Counted from the stretch's first letter, positions 27,526 to 36,897 are shown. The stretch: DNA of 64,000 nt from Plesiocystis pacifica SIR-1 (GCF_000170895.1 NZ_ABCS01000038.1:1-64000), one strand, 5' to 3'. Numbers and translations are program-made. Notes: a model not told the origin generated them from the sequence alone.

Positions 27526-29919
27526 CTACTCGGCCGGCGTGTTCGTGAACTCGAGGTGCTCGCGGCAGGGCTGGGCGCGCAGCGGGCAGGCCGGGAGGGG
27601 GGAGTCGACGACCACGTCGGGGACGACCGGGAGCAGCACGGAGCTCGCCGCGTCCTCGTGGTGGCCGACGTCGATGCGCGTGTCGTCGGTCTGCGTCTCG
27701 TCGAGGATGAACTTCCACTCGGGCCGGCTGGATCCGGGGGTGTCGACGGAGATCTTGACCTTGGAGCCGGCGCGGAAGATGTGCGCGAAGGGGAAGATGC
27801 GGATCCGGGCCTCGACGTACTCGTCGGCGGGCACGGGCTGCAGGTCCGCCTCGAGGTGGGTCAAGATCGGGTCGAGGTCCGTGGTCTGGCTGGCGTCGAG
27901 GAAGCGCTCGGTCGCCCGGAGCCAGCCGCCCTGGACGTAGATCTCCTGGCCGTCGGGGCGGACCTCGATGACGTTGACCTCGATGTCGGCCTCGCCGGCG
28001 TTGCTGCGGATCCACAGGTCGGCGCTGGCGGGGCCGACCATCACGACGTCCTCGGCGAGCTCGGGGCTCATGAACACCGCGGCGGTGTCGGGCTCGTCTT
28101 GTTGCCAGTCGAAGGGCGGGACCAGGGCGTTGATGTCCCCGTTGGGCAGGGTGCCGGCCTGCCCGTCGGCGGTGTCGATGTGGTAGCTGGAGCCGCCGCC
28201 GTCGGGGCCGGGGGCCGCCTCGCTCAGCGCCCCGTCGGGGCCGAAGTACCAGCGCTGGGTGTCGAGCTCGTTGGGCGGCCAGGCGTCGAAGCTCATGGTC
28301 ATCGTGGGCGAGGGGGCGCCCTGCTCGTACTCGGGGTTGGCGCCCATCTCGAACTGGATCACGACGGGGTCCTCGGCCTCGTAGGCGGCCAGGGCCTCGT
28401 CGTAGGAGCCGAACATCGTGTAGGGGTCCGGCGGGAACTCGACGGCCTCACCGAGCAGGGCGCCGAACAGGGCCGGGGCGACGCTGCGCAGCTCCGGGGT
28501 GATCACCGGGACCTCCTCGCGGATGTAGAAGTCGAGGAAGGCGCCCCACTGCAGCAGGTGCTCGGGGGTGTAGCCGTCGGCGTGCACGCCGTTGAAGCCG
28601 CGCAGCTTGACCATGGGCGAGGCCTCGAGGGCGTTGATCAGCCGGGCCCAGTCGCCGCCGGTCTGCTCGTCCTGCCACGCGCCGGTGATGAACACGGGCA
28701 CGTCGATCTGGTCGACGAACTTCATGGGGTCGAGGGGGTCGTAGATCTCGGGGACGTAGTAGGGGTAGTCGTCGATCTTTTTGATCACGTCGACGAGCTG
28801 CCCGTGGAGCAGCTGGTTCTCCTCGCAGACCGTGTCGCCGCCGTCGACCAGGCCCTGCTCCCAGCCCTTGCCGTAGGGCACGGCGCTGTTGAGCACGTTC
28901 TGGGCCCAGTTGATGGCGAAGCCGTTGTTGGTGATGCCGCCGGGGCGGAGGGTCGAGTCGGCCGTGTGCGCGAACACGGACATCGGGGCGATGGCGGCGA
29001 GGCTGGGCGGCTTGGTCTGGGCGACCCACATCTGGCTGATGCCGGGGTAGCTCAGCCCGGCCATGGCGACCTTGTTGTCGAGCACCCAGTCCTGGGCGGC
29101 GGCGACCTCGACGATGTCGTAGCCGTCGAGGACCTGGAGCTCCTCGAAGAAGTCGTAGGCGCCGCCCGAGCACCCGGTCCCGCGCATGTTGACGTTGACG
29201 GAGGCGAAGCCCATGAACCCGCCGAGCAGGCCGGCGGGGCTGTTGGGGGCGTCGCAGATCACCGGGAAGAGCGGGCACAGCGAGTCGAGGTCGATGCCGC
29301 CGAGCTCCCCGAACTGCTCGCTGACGGGGCCGCCGGGCTTGCTGGGCTCGTAGCCGGAGTAGTTGACGATGGTCGGGTAGGGGCCGTCCTCGATGGGCCC
29401 GGGCAGGAACACGTAGGCCGACAGCTGGGTGCCGTCGCGGGTCGTGATGTAGTTGTAGCCCGGCTGGAGGGTCTGGCCGTCGTAGAAGGACTGCTCGGGG
29501 TAGCTCTCCTCGGTGTCCCAGACCTTCAGCTCGCGGGCGGCCTCGAGCTCGACGCCCACGGTCTCCTCGACGGAGTAGCCCTCGCCCGGGGTCAGCTCGC
29601 GGAAGATCAGGCTGCCCCACTGGTCGACGGTGCCCGTCGCCACCTCCATGCCCGCGCCGTCGAGGACCCGCAGGACCATGTCGGGCTCGGCGTGGGTGAT
29701 GTGCAGCTGCTTGACGCTCTCGCGGACCTGAAACTCGGCCTCGACGAAGCCCGTCTCGCCGGTGTCCGTGGTGTCGTCGGCCTCGTCCGTCCCGTTCTCC
29801 CCGGCCTCGTCGTCGCCCGAGGGGCCGTCATCGCCACAGGCCGTCAGGCTGAGGGGGAGCAGACACAGGGATAGGGGAAGGACTCCCCCGAGACTCGAAA
29901 ATCCAACACGCAGCGGCAT
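27526..29919 (-). CDS. CocE/NonD family hydrolase (lipoprotein)
   Basis: A 797-residue secreted enzyme of the cocaine-esterase/X-Pro dipeptidyl-peptidase class. The lipobox LTAC gives Cys28, followed by an acidic linker to about residue 57. The alpha/beta-hydrolase core has RDGTQLSAYVFLP, NMRGTGCSGG, nucleophile Ser290 in AGLSYPG and the later ITGAWQDEQTGG. The C-terminal 250 residues are the jelly-roll domain (ADLWIRSNAGEADIEVNVIE, SKVKISVDTPGSSRPEW). It should cleave esters or Pro-peptides outside the cell. The gene converges on the RING gene, only 33 bp apart, with no obvious terminator between them. Confidence 0.88.
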   Translation of the reverse strand: MPLRVGFSSLGGVLPLSLCLLPLSLTACGDDGPSGDDEAGENGTDEADDTTDTGETGFVEAEFQVRESVKQLHITHAEPDMVLRVLDGAGMEVATGTVDQWGSLIFRELTPGEGYSVEETVGVELEAARELKVWDTEESYPEQSFYDGQTLQPGYNYITTRDGTQLSAYVFLPGPIEDGPYPTIVNYSGYEPSKPGGPVSEQFGELGGIDLDSLCPLFPVICDAPNSPAGLLGGFMGFASVNVNMRGTGCSGGAYDFFEELQVLDGYDIVEVAAAQDWVLDNKVAMAGLSYPGISQMWVAQTKPPSLAAIAPMSVFAHTADSTLRPGGITNNGFAINWAQNVLNSAVPYGKGWEQGLVDGGDTVCEENQLLHGQLVDVIKKIDDYPYYVPEIYDPLDPMKFVDQIDVPVFITGAWQDEQTGGDWARLINALEASPMVKLRGFNGVHADGYTPEHLLQWGAFLDFYIREEVPVITPELRSVAPALFGALLGEAVEFPPDPYTMFGSYDEALAAYEAEDPVVIQFEMGANPEYEQGAPSPTMTMSFDAWPPNELDTQRWYFGPDGALSEAAPGPDGGGSSYHIDTADGQAGTLPNGDINALVPPFDWQQDEPDTAAVFMSPELAEDVVMVGPASADLWIRSNAGEADIEVNVIEVRPDGQEIYVQGGWLRATERFLDASQTTDLDPILTHLEADLQPVPADEYVEARIRIFPFAHIFRAGSKVKISVDTPGSSRPEWKFILDETQTDDTRIDVGHHEDAASSVLLPVVPDVVVDSPLPACPLRAQPCREHLEFTNTPAE

Positions 29920-30043
29920 TGGACGATGATACGCGCAGCCGTCAGTGGAGTGGAACCATGTTTTTGCCCATCTTCCACGACGATCGTGGAATGGATGAAC
30001 ACGGGATCAACGGATGGACGATCGGCGCGTCGGGCTCGGGAAG

Positions 30044-30766
30044 TCAGCCCGGGAAGGGGTCGCGGAGGTCGATGGCCGGCGTCACGCACCGCGGGTCCCG
30101 CATGGGCTCGGCGCCGGGGCGCTGGACGACGGTGCCGTCGCCGGTGGTCTGGCTACAGGGCGGCCGCGGGCTGTCGGGGCGCGCCGCGTCGTGGAAGGGG
30201 TCGCGGATGTCGTTGGGGACCTGGCGATCGAGGGTCGTCGAGCGGACCTGCCGGGCCTCGGGCGCGAAGGGGTCCTTGAGATCGGGCAGCAGCATGCGCT
30301 GGGCGAAGGATGCGTCGCCGGGGCGCCCCGGCGTGGTCGGCGGGCGGTTGAAGGGGTCGCGCAGATCGATGACCGAGCGCTGCTCGGGCCGGGGCATGGG
30401 CGACGGCGCCACGCCCATGGGCGAGGGCAGCGGCGTGCTCGGGTTGCTCGCGCCGGGGATCGGCGGCGGCGGCGTGGCGTCGCGGGTCTGCTCGAGGGGG
30501 AAGGGCACGACCTCGAGCCCGGCAGGGAGGGCGCTGCGCGGGGGAGCGCTCGCTGGCGGGGCGGCGTTCGCTGGCGGCGCGGGACTCTCGGGGCTGGGGG
30601 CGGTCGCTGCGTCGGAGGCGGGCGCGTCTTCGGAGGGCGTCGGAGCTGGCGCTTCGGCGCTCGGCGTCTCCACCGTCGCGTCGCTGCTCGGCTCCTCGGG
30701 CAGGGTCGGCGGCCCGCTCAGGGCGAAGGCTCCCGCGAGGGAGAGGCACAGGCGCGCGGCGATCAC
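30044..30766 (-). CDS. Secreted Pro/Ala-rich protein with repeated [I/L]-[R/K]-D-P-F motif
   Basis: A 240-residue protein from the GTG at 30766. Residues 1-17 are a probable signal peptide. The first half is Ala/Pro/Ser/Glu-rich and disordered. The second half carries the motif Asp-(Leu/Ile)-(Arg/Lys)-Asp-Pro-Phe four times (VIDLRDPFNR, LPDLKDPFAP, PNDIRDPFHD and, at the very C-terminus, AIDLRDPFPG), spaced about 30-40 residues. Repeated short linear motifs suggest multivalent binding of one partner. No family or function is recognised. Codon use is typical of the window. Confidence 0.7.
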   Translation of the reverse strand: MIAARLCLSLAGAFALSGPPTLPEEPSSDATVETPSAEAPAPTPSEDAPASDAATAPSPESPAPPANAAPPASAPPRSALPAGLEVVPFPLEQTRDATPPPPIPGASNPSTPLPSPMGVAPSPMPRPEQRSVIDLRDPFNRPPTTPGRPGDASFAQRMLLPDLKDPFAPEARQVRSTTLDRQVPNDIRDPFHDAARPDSPRPPCSQTTGDGTVVQRPGAEPMRDPRCVTPAIDLRDPFPG

Positions 30767-30875
30767 GGGCCAACCCTAGCAGGCTCGCCCAGGGCAGCGC
30801 CATGGACTTGACGCGGCCCCCAACGGGAAGCTGGGCGTTGTCGCGCGCTCCAGGAGCCAATCGGCCCGCTGGGCA

Positions 30876-31451
30876 TCAGGCGCCAAGCTCGATGCCGGCG
30901 TAGAGCTCGTCGACGGGGAGTGAGAGCTGCAGGGACGCCACGCTGAGCACCTCGCCCGCGCGCGCGTTGGTCTCGCTCCAGCCCGTCGCGGTGCGCTCGA
31001 TGACGGTGACCTGTGGACGGCGGTGGGAGATCAACAGGACCGCCCGCAGGTTCGGGAGCTGCTTGTAGTGGCTGAGCTTGTCTCCCCGGTCGTAGTCTTC
31101 GGTCGAAGGGCTCGTGACCTCGACGAGCAGGGTCGGGTTGATGACCGCGTTCGCGTCGATCGCCGCGGTCTTGCGCTCACCGCAGACGACCGTGACGTCG
31201 GGGAAGGTCGACAGATCCGTGGCCTCGACGCGGACTCTGAGGTCCGAGGACGACACCCGGCAGCGCTTACCGAGGGCGCCGATGAGCAGGCCGATGGCAG
31301 ACGCAGCCAGGTCGGCGTGGGCAGGTGTCCCGCCAGCCATGGCGTAGATCTCACCGTCGCAATACTCGAGCTTGACGGTGCTGAGCTCGAGCAGGCTCAG
31401 GTAGTCTCGATAGCTGTGGTGGACGCGCCGGGCAGTGGGCACGAGCACCAC
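30876..31451 (-). CDS. Uma2 family endonuclease-like protein (DUF820)
   Basis: A 191-residue protein from the GTG at 31451. It has the Uma2 restriction-endonuclease fold pattern: YLSLLELSTVKLEYCDGEIYAMAGG, then the PD-(D/E)xK-like core FPDVTVVCG, LLVEVTSPSTEDYDRGDK and HYKQLPNLRAVLLI. The Asp, Glu and Lys of the active site are present. Uma2 proteins are common in cyanobacteria and myxobacteria, often as solitary copies, and their role is unproven. It is alone here and follows no methylase. Confidence 0.85.
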   Translation of the reverse strand: MVLVPTARRVHHSYRDYLSLLELSTVKLEYCDGEIYAMAGGTPAHADLAASAIGLLIGALGKRCRVSSSDLRVRVEATDLSTFPDVTVVCGERKTAAIDANAVINPTLLVEVTSPSTEDYDRGDKLSHYKQLPNLRAVLLISHRRPQVTVIERTATGWSETNARAGEVLSVASLQLSLPVDELYAGIELGA

Positions 31452-31473
31452 GGTAGCACGGTCCGCGCTCAGC

Positions 31474-33405
31474 TCAGCTCAGCGCACGTGGATCGGTGAG
31501 CTTGCCCGTCACGGCCGAGGCGGCGGCGACGGCCGGGGAGACCAGGTAGACCGGCCCCGGCGCGCCCATGCGCCGGTCGAAGTTGCGGTTGGTCGTGCTC
31601 GCGGTGGTCTCGCCCTCGTAGGGGATGCCGGGGCCGTTGCCGATGCAGCTGCCGCAGCCCGGGGCCGAGACGACGGCGCCGAGCTTGGTGAACAGCTCGA
31701 GCAGGCCCTCTTTTTTCGCCGCGGAGGCGACGTCGTCGCTCGACGGGGTGACGGTGACGCGGACCTTGTCGGCGAGCTCGCGGCCGCGCAGGACCTCGGC
31801 GGCGGCGCGCAGGTCGGCGAGGGAGCCGCCGGTGCACGAGGCGATGACGACGTTGTGGATCGGCACGTCGCCGACCTCGGCGAGGGACTGGCGGTTGCGC
31901 GAGTCGCCGGGGGTGGCGACGGTCAGCGGGACCTCGTCGAGGTTGACGTGGATGGTCTTGACATACTCGGCGCCCTCGTCGGGCTCGACGAAGCGCTCGG
32001 CGTAGTCCTGGCCGCGGGTGGTCTTCAGGAATTCGCGCAGCGGGGCGCAGGGCTCGACGATGCCGGTCATCAGCCCGCCCTCGACGGTCATGTTGGTGAT
32101 CACCGAGAGCTCGTCGACGTTCCACTGGTCGAGGCCGGGGCCGCCGAGCTGGATGACGCAGGTGTCCGTCGGCGACTCGCGCCACTGCTCCTCGCGGAAG
32201 AAGGGATCGCCGATGAGGTGCAGGACCAGGTCCTTGGGCGAGAGCACGCCCTTGGCGTCGCCCTCGACCCACACGCGGACGGTCTTGGGCACGGTCACGG
32301 GGATCATCCCGGTGCGCAGGGCGAAGGCCATGGCCGTCGAGCCCACGCCGAAGGCGAAGGCGTTCATGACCCCGGCGGTCGGGGTGTGGCTGTCGGTCAG
32401 CACGATGATGTCGCCGGGGCGGGCGTAGTCCTCGACGACGATGCGGTGGCACACGCCCTGCTTGAGGCGGCCGGGGCCGTGGAGGCGGATGCCGTTCTTC
32501 TCGCAGGCCTCGATCATCTCCTTGGCGAGGTTGCGGGCCGGGAGCAGGCGCTTGTTCTTGACGGTGAGCGGGACCGTGTCGCTGTCGATGAGCACGAAGT
32601 GGTCCTCGAAGGCGGCGGCGAGCTCGGGCTGGTGCACCGGGGCGCTGCCCCACTCGTCGGCGTAGAGCTTCATGACCATGCCGCCGGTGTACTCGTGCAT
32701 GCCGCGGAAGTCGGCCTCGCACAGGATCTGATCGCCGGGCTTGACGGCCGCGATGCCGAATTTTTCGGCGCTGTCCGGGCCGCGCCAGGCCTTCTTGGCC
32801 ACGATCTTCTCGATGCAGTTCATGGGCCGGGCCTCGACCTCGGTCGAGTAGGTCGGGCCGACCTCGCCGGCGAGCACCTTGGTGCCGTAGGGCATGAGCC
32901 CGCCGGCCTCGCTCACGGCGCGGAAAAAGGGCGGCAGCGCCTGGCCGAGGGCGCCCAGGTCGACGTCCTCGCCGGCCTCGAGCCGGTCGATCACCCCAAA
33001 GTCGGTGGTGAAGGGCAGGCCGGCGTAGACCATGTTCTCCTGGAAGATGCGCTGGAAGCTGCGCGCAATCACGAGCTCGATGCCGGCGCCTTGGTGGGCG
33101 ACCACGGCGACCTCGCGGGAGCTGCCCGAGCCGTAGGCGTCGCCGCCCACGACGACCTGGAAGCCACCGCTCTTGACGCCCTCGACCTCGACGGTCTCCT
33201 TGAAGTTCTGCAGGAAGTAGGGCCCGAGGATCTCGCCGGTGTAGCCGAGGGTGCAGGCCGCTCCGTTGATCATCGCGTCGGTGTTGACGCCGAAGTGGAG
33301 GGCGGGCGGATCGGCAGGGCTGAAGTCGGGGTCCTCGCCTGCGAGCTGTTGCGCAACGAGCTTGGAGTCATCGGTGAGCCAGAGGAGTCGACCAGTCAGC
33401 AACAT
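31474..33405 (-). CDS. Aconitase/isopropylmalate dehydratase family protein, swivel domain first
   Basis: A 643-residue 4Fe-4S dehydratase. The swivel (LeuD-like) domain is N-terminal: FGVNTDAMINGA, GGDAYGSGSSREVAVVAH and IARSFQRIFQENMVYAGLP within residues 35-150. The catalytic (LeuC-like) domain follows: VLTDSHTPTAGVMNAFAFG, ITNMTVEGGLMTGIVEP, cluster Cys in ASCTGGSLADLR and the Cys pair in APGCGSCIGNGPG. All three cluster ligands and the substrate-binding Ser-Arg are present. The order is reversed relative to mitochondrial-type aconitase and resembles AcnB without its HEAT domain. The substrate (citrate, isopropylmalate or another 2-hydroxyacid) is unknown. The ATG at 33405 was chosen; sequence upstream of it is not protein-like. 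Confidence 0.85.
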   Translation of the reverse strand: MLLTGRLLWLTDDSKLVAQQLAGEDPDFSPADPPALHFGVNTDAMINGAACTLGYTGEILGPYFLQNFKETVEVEGVKSGGFQVVVGGDAYGSGSSREVAVVAHQGAGIELVIARSFQRIFQENMVYAGLPFTTDFGVIDRLEAGEDVDLGALGQALPPFFRAVSEAGGLMPYGTKVLAGEVGPTYSTEVEARPMNCIEKIVAKKAWRGPDSAEKFGIAAVKPGDQILCEADFRGMHEYTGGMVMKLYADEWGSAPVHQPELAAAFEDHFVLIDSDTVPLTVKNKRLLPARNLAKEMIEACEKNGIRLHGPGRLKQGVCHRIVVEDYARPGDIIVLTDSHTPTAGVMNAFAFGVGSTAMAFALRTGMIPVTVPKTVRVWVEGDAKGVLSPKDLVLHLIGDPFFREEQWRESPTDTCVIQLGGPGLDQWNVDELSVITNMTVEGGLMTGIVEPCAPLREFLKTTRGQDYAERFVEPDEGAEYVKTIHVNLDEVPLTVATPGDSRNRQSLAEVGDVPIHNVVIASCTGGSLADLRAAAEVLRGRELADKVRVTVTPSSDDVASAAKKEGLLELFTKLGAVVSAPGCGSCIGNGPGIPYEGETTASTTNRNFDRRMGAPGPVYLVSPAVAAASAVTGKLTDPRALS

Positions 33406-33508
33406 GTGCGCGGGAGTATAGCGGTCGAGGGCCCGCCGACAGAGGGCGGTCTTTGCGTCCAGACCCCCGAATTGGCCCGTTTGGGGCCTGCCTGAGGTGG
33501 CGGTCAGC

Positions 33509-34039
33509 TCACGCCGCGTCGGCTTCGTGTTTCTCACTTTGTCGAGCACTCGCGCGGCCTGCATCGATGCGCGCCGTGGCGCTGTCGGTGCGCCGCGTGA
33601 TGGCCACGGGCTCGGTGGCCGCGGCGAGGCCAAAGGCGGGCATGTTGACGTAGACGGTCTCGTAGTTTCCCGGGCGCACGAGGTAAGTCTCGTGCCAGAT
33701 GCCCACGTCCCCGCCGACGCCGACGCGCTTCATGAAGCGCACCCACGCGGGCATGTGGCGGCGCTGCTTGGCGCGCGCGTAGTCCTCGAGGTGTTGGTGG
33801 GAGCGCCAGTACTGCAGGACGATCATCGTCTGGCCAAACCACGCGTGGTGGCCGAGGAGGCCGAGCTCGGGCGAGGCGCGCAGCTCGCTGAGCATGCCGC
33901 CCATGGCCATGAACACCGGCAGCCAGTGGCTCGGGCGCCACCACTTGTTGATGCGCATGCCGGTGAGGAACACGACGACCTCGCCGTCGAGCTCGGGGGG
34001 GATGAAGGCGGTGAACTTGTCCGGGGTGGTGGTGCTCAT
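33509..34039 (-). CDS. DUF4188 family protein
   Basis: A 176-residue cytoplasmic protein. The central block GMRINKWWRPSHWLPVFMAM and later YWRSHQHLEDYAR and MPAFGLAAAT are typical of the DUF4188 family (PF13826), a dimeric alpha+beta-barrel-like group sometimes named monooxygenase af470-like. The catalytic role is unproven. The gene is divergent from the TetR regulator gene. The 121-bp space between them holds two related palindromes, one of them 18 bp before this gene's ATG, so repression by that regulator is likely. Confidence 0.83.
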   Translation of the reverse strand: MSTTTPDKFTAFIPPELDGEVVVFLTGMRINKWWRPSHWLPVFMAMGGMLSELRASPELGLLGHHAWFGQTMIVLQYWRSHQHLEDYARAKQRRHMPAWVRFMKRVGVGGDVGIWHETYLVRPGNYETVYVNMPAFGLAAATEPVAITRRTDSATARIDAGRASARQSEKHEADAA

Positions 34040-34056
34040 GGTGGCTTCGCGCTCGA

Positions 34057-34099
34057 TGTAGACGACGTAAACATGGCGGATGTGTAGACAGTGTCAACA
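34057..34099. promoter_or_regulatory. Two TetR-type operator palindromes
   Basis: Site 1 (34083-34099) has arms TGTAGACA and TGTCAACA around one G, with only one mismatch. Site 2 (34057-34073) has arms TGTAGACG and CGTAAACA with the same 17-bp layout. Their centres are 26 bp apart. They sit between the divergent DUF4188 and TetR genes, the usual place for autoregulatory TetR operators. Confidence 0.7.
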
Positions 34100-34160
34100 T
34101 GGATCTGGGAAAAAGTTTCTACTGGTAACATCGAGGGCCTCGACGTAGGCTCCGGGGCCA

Positions 34161-34895
34161 GTGGCGCGGTCCAAGGGAGCTTCTGCGAAGTCGAAGGGTG
34201 CTCGGCGCAAGTCACGCGGGGCGACCTACCACCACGGCGATCTGCGCCGCGCGCTGATCGAGGGCAGCCTCGAGCTCATCGCCGAGCGCGGGCCCGAGGG
34301 CTTCACCCTGCGCGAGGTCGCTCGGCGCGTCGGGGTGTCTCACGCCGCGCCCTACCGCCACTTCGCCGACCGCGACGCCCTGCTCCTCGCCGTGGCCGAG
34401 ATGGGTTTTGCCGAGCTGCTCACCCGCGGCCTCGCGGCCCAGGAAGCCGTCGAGGCGGGGGACCCCCTCGCCCTCGCGCGGGCGCGGCTGCGATCCTTTG
34501 GCGAGGTCTACCTGGGCTTCGCGGCCGAGCATCCGGCGCACTACCGCGTGATGTTCGGTCGGGCCATCAGCGCGCCCACGCCGGGGCTGCGCGACGCGGG
34601 CGAGGGGGCCTTCGCGCTGCTCGAGGTCCAGGTCCGCGGCGTGCTCGAAGCCCTCGCGCGCGCGGGCGAAGGTGACGGTTCAGAGCCGAGCGACCGACGG
34701 GTCCACGATCTGGCCATGGCGATCATGGCGGGGGTCCACGGCCTGGCGATGCTCGCCCTCGACGGGATGCTCGCGGACGTGCCCGTGGGTCCCGAGGCGG
34801 CGGCGGCCCTGCGTCGCTCCGAGCGCTTCGCCACGCTGAGCTCCGTCGTCCTCGATCTCATCGACGCGGGCTTGCGGGCGCGCGACCTCGACTGA
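34161..34895 (+). CDS. TetR/AcrR family transcriptional regulator
   Basis: A 244-residue DNA-binding repressor from the GTG at 34161. A Lys/Arg/Ser-rich tail (residues 1-20) precedes the TetR helix-turn-helix: HGDLRRALIEGSLELIAERG, FTLREVARRVGVSHAAPYRH and FADRDALLLAVAEMGF. The C-terminal ligand domain resembles the WHG group (GEVYLGFAAEHPAHYRVMFG and AIMAGVHGLAML). The likely target is the divergent DUF4188 gene and its own promoter through the palindromes at 34057-34099. The inducer is unknown. Confidence 0.9.
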   Translation: MARSKGASAKSKGARRKSRGATYHHGDLRRALIEGSLELIAERGPEGFTLREVARRVGVSHAAPYRHFADRDALLLAVAEMGFAELLTRGLAAQEAVEAGDPLALARARLRSFGEVYLGFAAEHPAHYRVMFGRAISAPTPGLRDAGEGAFALLEVQVRGVLEALARAGEGDGSEPSDRRVHDLAMAIMAGVHGLAMLALDGMLADVPVGPEAAAALRRSERFATLSSVVLDLIDAGLRARDLD

Positions 34896-34942
34896 TTTTT
34901 TTAGGGCCGTCGGGCATCCTCTCGTGGAGGTTGCCGCGCGGC

Positions 34943-36793
34943 TCACTCGCACGACAGCCCGAGGGCGTCCTCGACCCGCACGGAGGTCACGGCCAGGCTG
35001 CCCGCGGCTTCCCCCGCGGTGTAGGCGAGGCTGAGCACGGCGCCCTCGCTGGCGGGCCAGTCGCTCGCCGGCCAGCCCTCGTCGCCGTCGAGGAGCTCCC
35101 GCCAGCGCACGCGGATGGTCCGGCCGTCGTCGAGCACCCGCGCGCCCTCGAGGGCCGTGACCTCGCCCAGGTGCGCGTCGAGATCGATCTGCAGCTCCCG
35201 GTCCCAGACCTCGAGCTTGACGTTGAGGGGGCCGTCGGCCGGGGCCCAGTCGTCGATCGGCGCGGTGAAGGGCTCGAGGCTCAGGCCGAGGCTCGGGACC
35301 TCGACGTGGACCTCGACGCGGGCAGGGTCGGGGAGCACGCGCAGGACGATCGCGGGGCGGCCGACGGCCTCGTCGACGCTCACGGGCGCCGCGGACAGAT
35401 CGTCGCCGTGGACGGCCGGATCGTGGGCGAGGACCCCGAGCTCCGCGGCGCCTCCGGGCGCGTCGCCGAAGTCCAGCTGCGCGCGCCAGATCAGCCCGTG
35501 GCGGTCGCGCCAGCCCGTGCGGTTGCGGATCAGCGCGGCGCTCGGGCCCGCGCCGGGCTCCGCCGGCAGGTGCAGGGCGCCCCCGTCCTCGAACGCCGGA
35601 CCCGTCGCGCCCTCGCGGTCGACCAGGCCGTCGCCGAGGCCCGCGTTGACCCCCAGCTCGCCGTCGTCGAAGCCGTCCTCGACCACGCGCCACAGCGGGT
35701 GCTCGACGAAGCCCAGGCCGTCGCGCAGGTGGGCCTCGTTGCTGGCGCAGTGGTTGCCCGAGGTCTCGATGAAGCGCGCGAACAGATCGTCGGCCTCGAA
35801 GCCGTGGTGGTAGATGTTCATCATGTCGCCCTCGCGGAAGTCGTCGAAGCTGGTCATCAGCGCGAAGCGACGCTCGAAGCTGCGCAGGTGCTCGAGGTAG
35901 GGCTGGCCGCCGACGTCGGGGAAGAAGCCCGGGCCCCAGAACTCGTAGTGGCTGTCGGGCTCGTGGGTCTCGTAGTCCTGGGCGACCTGGGCCGGGTAGT
36001 TGGCCCCGCAGCGCGCGAGGGTGCCGGTGTAGAGCTGCGGATACTGGTAGGCCAGCATGTTCGCGCTCCGGGCCCCGCCGGAGGAGCCCATGGCGTAGAT
36101 CCGCGAGCGGTCGATGGCGTAGTGCTCGAGGGCCCACAGCGTGCCGAGGTAGGCCAGGCCCATGCGCACGTCGACGTTGACGCTGTTGCCCGCGTCGTTG
36201 GGGGCGATCCACAGCAGCTCGCCCGCGTCGAGCTCGTTGGCGTAGCCGTTGCTGGGCAAGCTGCCGTTGTTGCCGGAATTAATGAACACGATCAGGCCGT
36301 GGGGGGTCTCGCCGTCGTAGCTGGGCGGCACGCGGAGGTCGTAGGTGGCCGCGCCGAGGTCGAGGCCGGCGTCGACGGCTCCGGGCGCGACGGGGTCCTC
36401 GACGGGCTCGACCCCGGCGAGGGCGCCAAGGGAGAGGTTGGTGTGCTCGCCGACCGCGAAGGGCGGGGGGCCGTCGGGGGCGGTGCTGCGGCCGGGCGGG
36501 ACCGTGGACGGAGTCAGGCCCTCGCACAGACCCTCGGCGGGCTCGCCTCCGGTGGTGTCCGTCTCGGACTCCGTGTCGGTCGTGGACTCGGTGTCCGTCT
36601 CGGACTCGCTGGACCCCTCGCTCGTCCCGTCTTCGGTGGTGTCCGCGTCGTCGGTGCTGTCTTCGCCGACCTCGTCCTCGCTGCCTGCGTCTGCTTCGTC
36701 CGCGCCGCCGTCGTCGGAGCACGCCAGGGTGAGCGCGAAGGCGGCGAGGATCAGGGCGGGGGAGGACTGGGTAGAGACGGTCGTGCGCGGCAT
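34943..36793 (-). CDS. Secreted alpha/beta hydrolase, esterase/depolymerase-like (lipoprotein)
   Basis: A 616-residue protein from the ATG at 36793. The lipobox TLAC gives Cys25, then a Ser/Thr/Asp/Glu linker to about residue 83. The hydrolase domain has YDLRVPPSYDGETPHGLIVF, nucleophile Ser238 in G-S-S-G-G and FARFIETSGNH, like feruloyl-esterase/PHB-depolymerase-type enzymes. From about residue 400 a beta-sandwich module (WRAQLDFGDAPGGAAELGVL and onward) may bind a substrate or surface. It is probably exported and tethered. The ester substrate is unknown. Confidence 0.78.
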   Translation of the reverse strand: MPRTTVSTQSSPALILAAFALTLACSDDGGADEADAGSEDEVGEDSTDDADTTEDGTSEGSSESETDTESTTDTESETDTTGGEPAEGLCEGLTPSTVPPGRSTAPDGPPPFAVGEHTNLSLGALAGVEPVEDPVAPGAVDAGLDLGAATYDLRVPPSYDGETPHGLIVFINSGNNGSLPSNGYANELDAGELLWIAPNDAGNSVNVDVRMGLAYLGTLWALEHYAIDRSRIYAMGSSGGARSANMLAYQYPQLYTGTLARCGANYPAQVAQDYETHEPDSHYEFWGPGFFPDVGGQPYLEHLRSFERRFALMTSFDDFREGDMMNIYHHGFEADDLFARFIETSGNHCASNEAHLRDGLGFVEHPLWRVVEDGFDDGELGVNAGLGDGLVDREGATGPAFEDGGALHLPAEPGAGPSAALIRNRTGWRDRHGLIWRAQLDFGDAPGGAAELGVLAHDPAVHGDDLSAAPVSVDEAVGRPAIVLRVLPDPARVEVHVEVPSLGLSLEPFTAPIDDWAPADGPLNVKLEVWDRELQIDLDAHLGEVTALEGARVLDDGRTIRVRWRELLDGDEGWPASDWPASEGAVLSLAYTAGEAAGSLAVTSVRVEDALGLSCE

Positions 36794-36897
36794 GGGCAGG
36801 CGCCACGCTAGCGCTCGGGTGGGCTTGTCTACCGGTCAATCCCAAGGGAAGCGGCGCGCTCGAACATGGTTCGGCTCACTCGGGCAGCGCCGCCGGA

